NCBI RefSeq assembly: GCF_008274625.1
Contig: NZ_VTRU01000001.1
Location: 1,116,001 to 1,180,000, forward strand
Direction of reading: 5' to 3'
Length of the DNA stretch: 64,000 bases
Source: Chryseobacterium panacisoli
Lineage (GTDB): Bacteria; Bacteroidota; Bacteroidia; Flavobacteriales; Weeksellaceae
Position 1 is the stretch's first letter. Each line of letters begins with the position of its first letter. Of the stretch, positions 55,157 to 63,184 are shown one piece after another. Position numbers and translations under genes: made by a program. The notes under the pieces are model-generated. The model worked only from the letters and a program-made list of their open reading frames with translations, was not told where the DNA came from and did no database searches.

Positions 55157-57781
55157 CTAAGTATTGAAACTCTGGCCTATACCCATTAATCTCACTCGTT
55201 CCAGCCATTCATATATCATAGAAGAGTTATATTTCAAATCTCCATTCTCATCTTTTTCTTTTTCTAAAGCAATTGCCATCAATGCAAACTCATTTTCCAA
55301 AGAGGTAGAAAAAATTCCTTGGTCATCAGTATTTATAGATACTGAAATTTGTGGACAATTCCTTATTTTTTTGTGATCTAGTTCTAGTCCTAAATTAAAA
55401 AATTTAGTAATTGGGTGTTTTGCATATCTTCTAAACGTTCCAATAAGATAGTTTGATGTAGGATTAGTTTCAATGGCAATATTTTTATTCTTCAATTCAT
55501 GCATCATTTTAAACTGAACCTCTTCAACTAATTCCATATAAGCATGAGATATTTCAAATTGTTTTATCTGGGCACCAGCTTTCTTAATTTTTATATTAAA
55601 ATGATACTGTTGATAAAGACATTTTATATCTATATTGTTTCGAATATTTTTATTTTTAGGATATTCTTCATTGATTCGACATCTTTCCCAATAAGTCAAA
55701 TTAGGTTTTATATAAATATCCTCATTTAAATCTGATAAATATAAATAAGGATCATCACCTCGAAGTTTCCAAGCATCGAAATAAGTAGTATGATGAATGT
55801 ATTTTTGTTCTAGCAAGCTTCCTTTATCAAAATTAGCTGTATATAATTCATAAAATAAATTCTCATACAGTTTCTCAAGCCGATTCACTTCATTTCGATG
55901 AATTCCAATTCCAAATTTTCTAATTTTAGCTAATAACCAAACAATATTATCAAGAACCATTTGTTTTGGCAACATCAACTTAAACTGCTTGAAATCATAA
56001 TATTCTTTAACATCAATTCCTAATGCTAATGCATGCCCAATTCTATCACCTTGTGTAAGATTTAAAAATCTGATACTTTCATCTATGGCACGCAAACCAT
56101 CTACCAAATCATAAAAATCTTCTCCTGCGTGATAAGTTGCATATATTTTAGGCTCTTCCAGTTTATCTTTTAAATGGTTGAAATATCCTTTTATCTTGTG
56201 ATTCTTCAAATAGCGAAACCCTTGTGCAAAAACTTCCGGACTTGCATTGAATTCACTAGATGCAGCATCTATCCCTCTGATCAAATCTGAAATTTCAGAA
56301 TATCCTTCTCTTAGCTGACTGATGGCTATAGATTGTTTCTTTATTTCTATCCTTAAATCATGATGTCTGCACAATACTTCTTGTGATGAATCAGAATATT
56401 TTCTATTATCTCTTGTTTTAATATAATGTATTGTATAAAATATATTGTTCTTTTTTAAATCAAATCTATTATCATCAAATAATGAACGGTTTAATTGTTT
56501 TGATAATATTGCTTGCTTATCTAAGGCTTTGTTATATCCTTCTAAACTTGATTTTAATTTTAACACACTATCCTTTGGAGCGACTCTTAATTCAAAAGAT
56601 TTAATTTGGCTATGTGATTTTGTATCATGGACAGCCAAATTCATAAATGCAGTATGATAAATAGAATCATCAGGCAGAAAAAATTCTTTTCTATCCTGAT
56701 ACATTGAGAAATTTCCAAAACCAACTTTATCATTAACCTGAATAAGCTCTGCCCTAAACTGAGCTTTAATCAACAAATAGGCATGGAATAAATAAATAGA
56801 TGATTGAAACTTTTTATCCCCTGAATAAATTAACTTAAAGCAATCATATAGTAATTTTCGTTCTCCATAAAATACATAAGATTTCTCAAGATTTTGAATA
56901 TGAATATTTTTAGGAATGGTGTAATCTATTATTTCTACACTACCCTTATATTCAAATTGATGCCCCAAATCATATCTTAATACTTCAATATTTTTTGAAA
57001 GCTCATGCATATTCATCAACAAATCAAAAGATGCTGAAGAATTACTTTCTTTAGAGATATCAATAATAAATTCTTTACTTTCATCTATTTTATTTACCAG
57101 CCTAAACAACTCATATCTTATATAAGCTGCTTTATAAATAAGTATTTTTAATTCTTTTTTTGAACTTTCAGATGCATTGGAAGTTTTTGTTAATAGACTT
57201 ATTTCTTTCTTCAGATCTTCAAATGCCTTTTCAAAAGAGGTTGGTTGATTCATGATATTAATCCAACTTAAATCAAAAACAGGTCCTGAACCTTTTAGAT
57301 GAAAGTGATTTTCTGCCAATCCTTTTTTTAGAAGTTGATGAAGCCTTTTATTATCAGAAAATGCAGTCGGTCTCCATGCAAAGAAGCCCCTTTTGCGTTG
57401 AGATCGATTATCTAAACAAGCGTAAAAAGAAGTGGTAAAAATATCTTCTCCAATATAATAAGATAGATCTCTCCATTTTAACAGATGCTCATATACCACG
57501 AATGGTTCTAAATCTTGCTCTACTAAAACCTTAGAAGTAAAATGATTAAGAATATGGAAATAGTTTTTATTCTTTTCTTGATGAACATCATAAAACCAAT
57601 CTGAATCAAGTTTTTGATATATGTTTTTAATCTCGTCTATGGAATAGCTTGAAAAAGTTCTAAAACCTTTTTCAATAAAATTATTTACATTAATATATTT
57701 TTCTGAATCCTTTTTTGATAAAATAAAATCTGAACAGTAATCTGTAAATAATAACCGGATAGATTTACGAAGATTATCCAT
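55157..57781 (-). CDS. Large adenosine deaminase, RdrB-like (RADAR-type)
   Basis: An 874-residue protein with every motif of the adenosine/adenine deaminase fold. They are NHFHLKGSGP (His159, His161 for zinc), TYHAGEDFYDLVDGLRA (about 549-565, zinc His and catalytic Glu), GDRIGHALALGID (about 577-589), IETNPTSNYLIG (about 772-783) and SINTDDQGIF (about 812-821, zinc/catalytic Asp). About 150 extra residues come before the first motif and a long insert separates motifs 1 and 2. Its length and organisation match the RdrB deaminase of RADAR anti-phage systems, which converts adenosine nucleotides to inosine after phage sensing. It overlaps the preceding ORF by 8 bp. The composition is visibly more AT-rich than the neighbours. 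Assignment to RADAR is inferred from motif, size and operon layout. Confidence 0.8.
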   Translation of the reverse strand: MDNLRKSIRLLFTDYCSDFILSKKDSEKYINVNNFIEKGFRTFSSYSIDEIKNIYQKLDSDWFYDVHQEKNKNYFHILNHFTSKVLVEQDLEPFVVYEHLLKWRDLSYYIGEDIFTTSFYACLDNRSQRKRGFFAWRPTAFSDNKRLHQLLKKGLAENHFHLKGSGPVFDLSWINIMNQPTSFEKAFEDLKKEISLLTKTSNASESSKKELKILIYKAAYIRYELFRLVNKIDESKEFIIDISKESNSSASFDLLMNMHELSKNIEVLRYDLGHQFEYKGSVEIIDYTIPKNIHIQNLEKSYVFYGERKLLYDCFKLIYSGDKKFQSSIYLFHAYLLIKAQFRAELIQVNDKVGFGNFSMYQDRKEFFLPDDSIYHTAFMNLAVHDTKSHSQIKSFELRVAPKDSVLKLKSSLEGYNKALDKQAILSKQLNRSLFDDNRFDLKKNNIFYTIHYIKTRDNRKYSDSSQEVLCRHHDLRIEIKKQSIAISQLREGYSEISDLIRGIDAASSEFNASPEVFAQGFRYLKNHKIKGYFNHLKDKLEEPKIYATYHAGEDFYDLVDGLRAIDESIRFLNLTQGDRIGHALALGIDVKEYYDFKQFKLMLPKQMVLDNIVWLLAKIRKFGIGIHRNEVNRLEKLYENLFYELYTANFDKGSLLEQKYIHHTTYFDAWKLRGDDPYLYLSDLNEDIYIKPNLTYWERCRINEEYPKNKNIRNNIDIKCLYQQYHFNIKIKKAGAQIKQFEISHAYMELVEEVQFKMMHELKNKNIAIETNPTSNYLIGTFRRYAKHPITKFFNLGLELDHKKIRNCPQISVSINTDDQGIFSTSLENEFALMAIALEKEKDENGDLKYNSSMIYEWLERVRLMGIGQSFNT

Positions 57782-59222
57782 TTGAAATTTTATTCAATAA
57801 ATTATGAATATTATTTAGTCCAACATTATACTGACGATCCATTTGTCTTCTATATTTTTGGAACTCTTTAAATATCTCTTGATCATTTTTAAATGATTTT
57901 ATTAAAAAATTCATGGCCTGTTTAGTCCCTTGTTGAGAGGTGTTTTTTATACTTTTGTCAAAGTATTTTTCATATTTTTCTAAGGCTTTTTGAGCAATAA
58001 TAATTATTTCTCTTGGATAAGTTATTGTGTAATCATACTGGTGAATTTTATCAATTATAGAGTTGCATTGTTCTAAATTATCATTCCAAAACTTAATTAT
58101 TGGATTTTTTAAAAAGTTTTCAGAATCAAGATTTTTTAAAAATGGATATTCCAATGCTATTTCAGAAATAACATATGGAATTCCTTTATATATGTAATCA
58201 TAAACTATCGAAGAATAACTTCCTTGTGATTCCTTAATTTTATATTTCGAGAAATAATCTAATTTCTTAAGAAAATTTTCAATAAACAGGAAATTATCAA
58301 AGAGTTCAACAAGATGTAAATTTTCATTCAACCAAAGTTCTATTTCTTGATAAAATAAATTATTATTATCATCTTTAACATTATTTAAAATCTCATTATA
58401 ACAAAAAACGGATATTATTTGATAAATTGGGCTAAAGTAAGCATTCGTATAACTTTTTGAAAATCTATTTCTTTCATAAATATTTTCCACCTCAGATCTA
58501 TAGTCATGTTTATATAATCCAATTATCGGTATAAAAAAGCTAAGCCAAATTTTTTGTTCAGCAGATAAATCAGCATGTACCTTTGCCAAATCAAATAGCT
58601 TAAAGTCTCTTCGGTCATCTGTTGATTGTTCTTTGCGAAAAATGATATTAAAGTCATTAACAAAACCTCCTAATTTCAAATTTTTTCGCAAATCACATTT
58701 AAATTTTTTTATTCTGAGGCTTGCATAAATTTTAAGATATTCTAAAAAAGTGTGTTCAACATGATTATTAACATGAATAGTCTCATCTAAATAATCAAAA
58801 GCGGCAATTAAATCTGCATAAGAAATATTTAAAGGATTTTTGATTATAAACAATTGATAAATCTCATCTGAGCTATCCAAGTAATACTGTTCTGCAACTT
58901 CAAGCAAATAATTGAATAGTAATTTAAAAAATTGTTCATCATTTGAATTTACAATTTTCTTAAAAATTTTCAACTTCGAGTTATCAATTTCTGATGAGAT
59001 TTTATAACAAAGAAAACGGTGAAATTGCTCAAGACTATTTGTTTCTTCTTTAAAACAACCAACTAATCCGACATATTCTCTTAATGTATCAGGAATTATT
59101 AAATTATATTTAAAATCTGGTTTACTTACAAAAAAATCAGAATTTTTATAGATTAACCCAAGTGTAGCGTTTTGAATATTTTCATCCGAAATAATTGCTT
59201 GATTATTATATACAATTTTCAT
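57774..59222 (-). CDS. Second half of an RdrA-like protein, or separate protein of unknown fold
   Basis: A 482-residue, mostly helical, soluble-looking protein with no recognised domain on its own. Early on it holds IIPDTLREYVGLVGCF (about 42-57), which resembles the lid ('P.xLR...') segment that follows the core in KAP/STAND-type ATPases. It is in the same reading frame as the ATPase ORF upstream; only TAA-ATT separates that ORF from this ATG. It ends with an 8-bp overlap into the deaminase. The combined length of ATPase plus this ORF (about 793 residues) is close to that of RdrA. It is therefore best read as the C-terminal part of RdrA, split or interrupted. Confidence 0.7.
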   Translation of the reverse strand: MKIVYNNQAIISDENIQNATLGLIYKNSDFFVSKPDFKYNLIIPDTLREYVGLVGCFKEETNSLEQFHRFLCYKISSEIDNSKLKIFKKIVNSNDEQFFKLLFNYLLEVAEQYYLDSSDEIYQLFIIKNPLNISYADLIAAFDYLDETIHVNNHVEHTFLEYLKIYASLRIKKFKCDLRKNLKLGGFVNDFNIIFRKEQSTDDRRDFKLFDLAKVHADLSAEQKIWLSFFIPIIGLYKHDYRSEVENIYERNRFSKSYTNAYFSPIYQIISVFCYNEILNNVKDDNNNLFYQEIELWLNENLHLVELFDNFLFIENFLKKLDYFSKYKIKESQGSYSSIVYDYIYKGIPYVISEIALEYPFLKNLDSENFLKNPIIKFWNDNLEQCNSIIDKIHQYDYTITYPREIIIIAQKALEKYEKYFDKSIKNTSQQGTKQAMNFLIKSFKNDQEIFKEFQKYRRQMDRQYNVGLNNIHNLLNKISNG

Positions 59223-59225
59223 AAT

Positions 59226-60158
59226 TTAAAATATTTTTAGATTTGGCAACTCTAATCTTCGTGACAAAGGAATTAATTTCTCTAAATACTTCTCTGTTTT
59301 ATTAATTAAGTCTGTCTCAGATATTTCAGTAGATTCATATTTTAATAGTATCTCATATTCATTAAAATAATTTAATAATATTAATTGTCGTAATTGTTCA
59401 ATTTTACAAGCAACTAATAATATAATATTAGGTTGAATTAAAAACTGACGAATATCTTCAAGCATATCATATGCGCTCGAAACATTTAAATCAAAATCAT
59501 CAATAGCTATTATTAAAAAATGCTTTCCTTTTTCAAACTTTTCTAAATAAACAAATACTAATTCTTTAAAAGATTCTCTTAAATTACTACTTGTAGCTAA
59601 TTTACTCAATGCTTCTATAGATTCTTTTTTATATAAATCTTTTCTATCGGAATTAATCATCTGTAAATTCTCAAATACTTTTTGAAATTGCCCTATAATT
59701 ACTCTTCTCTCATCATCTGTAATTTGTGAATCATTCTTTTTAATTTCTGTTTGAAAATGATAAAACATTTTAGCAAGTATAATTTCAAAAAGACTTTCCT
59801 CACCTCTAAATAACGAAGGATCAATAATATCAACCGAAGCAAAACGCTTACTTTCAATCTCTCTTTTATCTTTAAAAAAAATAGAATGCTTTATTTCATT
59901 TTTGTGATCTACTAAAGCATCCCTAAAGGAGATCATTGAAGAAGATTTCCCTTTACCTCTTTCTCCAACAAAAGCTATAATATTGTTAAAATCATCATAA
60001 GGACTACTTTTATCAGGTTGCTTTACAATTTCAATAACATTATTTAAAGCTTCTTTATATACATCTTTAAAAATTGATTTATTAAAATTATTTCCTTCTT
60101 CAATTTTTATTTTGTATTCATCATTTAAATTAATTTCTAAAGTTGCTGTATCACTCAT
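59226..60158 (-). CDS. P-loop ATPase core, RdrA-like N-terminal half
   Basis: A 310-residue protein. Walker A is GERGKGKS (residues 65-72) and Walker B is LIIAIDDFDLNVSSAYD (about 215-231, acids at 220, 221 and 223). A following strand, IILLVACK (about 245), fits sensor I. The end, YLEKLIPLSRRLELP (about 291-305), matches the point just before the lid in KAP-like ATPases, and the stop TAA comes five residues later. RADAR RdrA is a much larger AAA+-type ATPase that assembles with RdrB. This product alone lacks the lid and C-terminal region. It is the first gene of the operon. There is no sign of a membrane segment. Confidence 0.8.
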   Translation of the reverse strand: MSDTATLEINLNDEYKIKIEEGNNFNKSIFKDVYKEALNNVIEIVKQPDKSSPYDDFNNIIAFVGERGKGKSSSMISFRDALVDHKNEIKHSIFFKDKREIESKRFASVDIIDPSLFRGEESLFEIILAKMFYHFQTEIKKNDSQITDDERRVIIGQFQKVFENLQMINSDRKDLYKKESIEALSKLATSSNLRESFKELVFVYLEKFEKGKHFLIIAIDDFDLNVSSAYDMLEDIRQFLIQPNIILLVACKIEQLRQLILLNYFNEYEILLKYESTEISETDLINKTEKYLEKLIPLSRRLELPNLKIF

Positions 60159-60249
60159 AAATCATAAATTCAATTCGTTATATTTAATTTTAAATGACCA
60201 ATATAATAAAGTTGAATTCACAAAAATTACGGTTTCCCATAATACAAAA

Positions 60250-60271
60250 AGCCCCCTTAAAAAAGGAGGCT
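60250..60271 (-). terminator. Terminator after the M17-N protein gene
   Basis: Arms AGCCTCCTT and AAGGGGGCT (one mismatch) with a 4-nt loop, followed by TTTTTGT on the minus strand, about 30 bp past the stop at 60301. It separates this gene from the RADAR-like operon, whose promoter must lie between. Confidence 0.75.
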
Positions 60272-60300
60272 AAATCAACAATGTAATGAAACCAGGTTCA

Positions 60301-61008
60301 TTATTTCTTTTTTACTTCTGAAATGGCATCAGCAATTCCACTGCCTGCGGTTTCAAAGAAGGCAGGACCAGCCAGAAGGTATACTTTTTCTATTTTTTTT
60401 GTGGTGGACAGTTTGTGTTCTTTCAGGTAATTTTCAGAACGGTTGGCATGTACAATTCCTCTTACTACATTTCCGGCTACCAAAGCAGTTGGAGAGTCTA
60501 TTCCTGCATCTTTCAGGTCACTGGCGAAAGCAAAATTGGTAACGCCTAGCCTCATCGCTTCACGAGCTGCCACTTCTCCTACGGAAGTCATTAAATCCGG
60601 AGTGAATTTATTACGGTCACCTAAACCGATCAACAGTAATTTCTTTGCAGACATTGATCCGGATGGCGGTGTGATTAAAAGGGTTTCTAAAGAATGTCCC
60701 TGGAATTGTCCTGCTTTTCTGATATTGGTCAGTTCACCTTTTAAAGCTTCATCCAGATGAACCAATCCGTTCAATTTTGCTGGTAAAGCCTGAGCATTGA
60801 AAATGTCTCCTTCTGTATATTCAAATACACAGGCTACCTGAAGCTGGGCATCAGCGGAAGATGGCCCCTGTACCCATCCTACCATGGAGATTCCGTCTAC
60901 GGTTCCCCAGGTTTTGGACGTTCCTATGGCTGTGGTAGTCTGTGCTAAGCAGAGTGTTGAAAAGAACAGCCCTAAAATGACGTATAATCTTATTCCGTTA
61001 TTTTTCAT
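60301..61008 (-). CDS. Exported M17-peptidase N-terminal-domain protein
   Basis: A 235-residue protein with a signal peptide (about 1-22, ending LCLAQ) and a single macro-like domain as found at the N-terminus of leucyl aminopeptidases. The core includes DAQLQVACVFEYTEGDIFNA (about 53-72), GSMSAKKLLLIGLGDRNKFT (about 117-136) and VGEVAAREAMRLGVTNFAFA (about 143-162). The catalytic C-terminal domain with its two metal sites is absent. It may bind a ligand or act as a regulatory partner. It is 34 bp downstream of the pirin gene and probably co-transcribed. Confidence 0.8.
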   Translation of the reverse strand: MKNNGIRLYVILGLFFSTLCLAQTTTAIGTSKTWGTVDGISMVGWVQGPSSADAQLQVACVFEYTEGDIFNAQALPAKLNGLVHLDEALKGELTNIRKAGQFQGHSLETLLITPPSGSMSAKKLLLIGLGDRNKFTPDLMTSVGEVAAREAMRLGVTNFAFASDLKDAGIDSPTALVAGNVVRGIVHANRSENYLKEHKLSTTKKIEKVYLLAGPAFFETAGSGIADAISEVKKK

Positions 61009-61042
61009 GATTTTAATATTGTTTTTGGTTGATGATAATCTA

Positions 61043-61918
61043 TTAAAGTGTCATTGGCACATCCATTAGAAGGATTTCTGTACCTTCTTTTAATGCTTTT
61101 ATATTAATTTCCCGGATATCCCATACCCCGAATCCATCACGGTCTTCCAAAGTCTCTCCGCCTATTTCTGCGCTTCCTTTAAGAATAAAAATATACATAC
61201 CATTTCCTTTTTTTCTAGTCTGATAAAGGATTTCTTTATTCTGATCAAAAGTTCCAAGATGGAACCAGGCGTCCTGATGAATCCATACTCCATCGTCTTC
61301 CGCATTTGGGGAAAGGATTTGTTGAAACGTATTGTGTCCTTTTGTTTTGTCTAAAGTAATCTGATCATATCTCGGCGTCACATTTCTTTTTTTCGGATAA
61401 ACCCAGATTTGAAGGAATTTTACAAGCTTATCACTGTTTTTGTTGAACTCGCTGTGCATGATTCCGGTTCCTGCACTCATCACCTGGATGTCTCCGCTTC
61501 TGATTACTGCTGTATTTCCCATGCTGTCTTTGTGTTCAAGATCACCTTCCAAAGGAATACTGATGATCTCCATATTATCGTGAGGATGTGTTCCGAAGCC
61601 TCTTCCCGCCTCCACTTTATCATCATTCAGGACTCTCAGCACTCCGAAGTGCATTCTTTCTGGATTATAATAATTGGCAAAACTGAAAGTGTGCTGGCTC
61701 AACAACCATCCGTGGTCTGCTTTTCCTCTTGAGGCTGCTCTGTGGATGACAGAGTTTTCTTTTATTTTTGATTCTGTATTGGGAAGATGATTGTATCCGA
61801 TGGGTTCTAATGGCTCGATCTCATCAATCTCGTTTTTCATAGCACTTGCCAGAGAAGCTGATGCTACAAACATTCCTGTTCCCAATAATCCTTTCTTTAA
61901 AAAATCTTTTCTGTCCAT
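61043..61918 (-). CDS. Pirin-family protein, exported form
   Basis: About 291 residues from the preferred start (MDRKDFLKKGLLGTGMFV), whose N-terminus is a Tat/Sec-like signal; a longer reading from 61981 adds 21 unmatched residues. The cupin core shows the pirin pattern: RGKADHGWLLSQHTFSFANY (about 63-82), FGTHPHDNMEIISIPLEGDL (about 106-125, with His/Glu metal ligands), SAGTGIMHSEFN and LQIWVYPKK. Pirins often have quercetin-dioxygenase or redox roles, but the substrate here is unknown. It is followed by the M17-N gene after 34 bp. Confidence 0.9.
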   Translation of the reverse strand: MDRKDFLKKGLLGTGMFVASASLASAMKNEIDEIEPLEPIGYNHLPNTESKIKENSVIHRAASRGKADHGWLLSQHTFSFANYYNPERMHFGVLRVLNDDKVEAGRGFGTHPHDNMEIISIPLEGDLEHKDSMGNTAVIRSGDIQVMSAGTGIMHSEFNKNSDKLVKFLQIWVYPKKRNVTPRYDQITLDKTKGHNTFQQILSPNAEDDGVWIHQDAWFHLGTFDQNKEILYQTRKKGNGMYIFILKGSAEIGGETLEDRDGFGVWDIREINIKALKEGTEILLMDVPMTL

Positions 61919-62011
61919 ATCTCTGTTGTTATTTGTTCGTTTTTTGATATGACAAATGTAGAGCACTGAAAAACCCTGCACATTTAACTAGTTTAATAAA
62001 TGACTTTCAGC

Positions 62012-62045
62012 AAAAAAAAAATGCCGGATACTTTTGTATTCGGCA
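62012..62045 (-). terminator. Terminator after the Crp/Fnr gene
   Basis: Stem TGCCGAATAC / GTATCCGGCA (one G-T pair) with a TTTT-type 4-nt loop, followed by nine or more T on the minus strand. It lies about 200 bp past the stop at 62240, beyond the palindromic element. Confidence 0.75.
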
Positions 62046-62101
62046 GTATGATGATATTTAAACTTTTGAGGCAGGTAAGAGTATTTAAGAATAGCTATAT
62101 T

Positions 62102-62168
62102 TAGATTCCTATGGAATGACAAATAATGCGCTTTTTTTCTGCATACAGTTTGTCATTCCATAGGAATC
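62102..62168. repeat. Palindromic dispersed element, copy E
   Basis: Arms GATTCCTATGGAATGACAAA (62104-62123) and TTTGTCATTCCATAGGAATC (62149-62168) are perfect 20-bp complements. The TATGG form pairs with CCATA, so it is self-consistent while differing from copy D (TACGG/CCGTA): a compensated base-pair change. Confidence 0.92.
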
Positions 62169-62239
62169 CCACCGTTGTATTCATCAGTATTTATTCTTGA
62201 ATTGATAGAATAAAGAAAAGAGCTCTTAAAACCTAAAGG

Positions 62240-62824
62240 TTATTTCTCCTTTGAAGCAAGACGTTTTCTGATGGTGCTTACAAACTCTTTTGAAACTCCA
62301 AGATAGGAAGCTATATAATATTGTGCTACTCTTTGCGGAATTGAAGGGTATACTTTGATAAATTCAAGGTATCTGTCTGATGCCGTTTTGGAAATGGTAT
62401 TGACCAAACGGCTCTGCAGTGTTGCCAGATTCCGCTGAACCAGCATTCTGAAAACTCTTTCAAATTTAGGGACTTCCTGCAGTAATTTTTCTTTCGTTGC
62501 AGGATTCAGCATATAGATTTCCGAATCCTCCAGCGTTTCAATATACACTTTAGAAGGTTTCTGTTCCTGAAATGAGGCAATATCACTGATCCACCAGTCT
62601 TCAATGGCAAACAGCAGCGTCACTTCGGTACCATCATCATCCAGACAATACATTCTCAGACATCCTTTTTGAATGTAGCCTTCAAACTGGCAGATCTCTC
62701 CTTCTCTCAGTAAAACTGTTTTTTTGGGAAACGACTGGCAGGCAAGCAGATCTGCAAATGTTTTTTCTTCTTCGGGGGTGATTGAGATAAATCGGGTAAT
62801 ATTTTTGATGATATTTTCAAACAT
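62240..62824 (-). CDS. Crp/Fnr-family transcriptional regulator
   Basis: About 194 residues from the preferred start (MFENIIKNITRFISITPEEE); an ATG 16 codons upstream is less likely because it would overlap the preceding gene. The cyclic-nucleotide-like domain holds LREGEICQFEGYIQKGCLRM (about 40-59), and a helical linker leads to the HTH (IPQRVAQYYIASYLGVSKEF, about 167-186). No Cys cluster for an FeS site is seen, so it is not an oxygen-sensing Fnr. The signal is unknown. It lies 10 bp after the degenerate receiver gene and is probably co-transcribed. Confidence 0.9.
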   Translation of the reverse strand: MFENIIKNITRFISITPEEEKTFADLLACQSFPKKTVLLREGEICQFEGYIQKGCLRMYCLDDDGTEVTLLFAIEDWWISDIASFQEQKPSKVYIETLEDSEIYMLNPATKEKLLQEVPKFERVFRMLVQRNLATLQSRLVNTISKTASDRYLEFIKVYPSIPQRVAQYYIASYLGVSKEFVSTIRKRLASKEK

Positions 62825-62834
62825 AATGTCAGGT

Positions 62835-63146
62835 TTACCCCTGCAAATTAGGAAAAAGACTGTAAACTTCATTCTTTAAAAGTCCACTTCCTCCTCCGTA
62901 ATGCTCGATCACTTTAACATCTTTATGTAAATCAGTGCAAAATATTTTAATATCTTTTTCAAAATCTTCCTCAAGCCCCGAACTTAGAAGAACAATATCT
63001 ACTGTATTGTCCCGTATATATTCGTAGCAGAAATTTTCATCACTTTGTATTTCAGCAGTCCAGCCTTCATTATTTTCTATAATTCTTTTTAATGTCTCGA
63101 GAATTTCCTGATTTTTTCCAATGACTAAAAAATGTAATGTTTTCAT
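62835..63146 (-). CDS. Degenerate response-regulator receiver-like protein
   Basis: A 103-residue protein with a receiver-like start (TLHFLVIGKNQEILETLKRI, about 3-22) and a central strand VDIVLLSSGLEED (about 49-61). Here the Asp normally phosphorylated (as in VDIVLLDxxL) is replaced by Ser. The N-terminal acidic pair of true receivers is also missing. It probably cannot be phosphorylated and may act as a protein-binding module. It lies upstream of the Crp/Fnr gene with 10 bp between, so the two may act together. Confidence 0.65.
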   Translation of the reverse strand: MKTLHFLVIGKNQEILETLKRIIENNEGWTAEIQSDENFCYEYIRDNTVDIVLLSSGLEEDFEKDIKIFCTDLHKDVKVIEHYGGGSGLLKNEVYSLFPNLQG

Positions 63147-63184
63147 GTTTTAAGGTTTAAAATTCAAGGTCCGGAGTTTAACGT

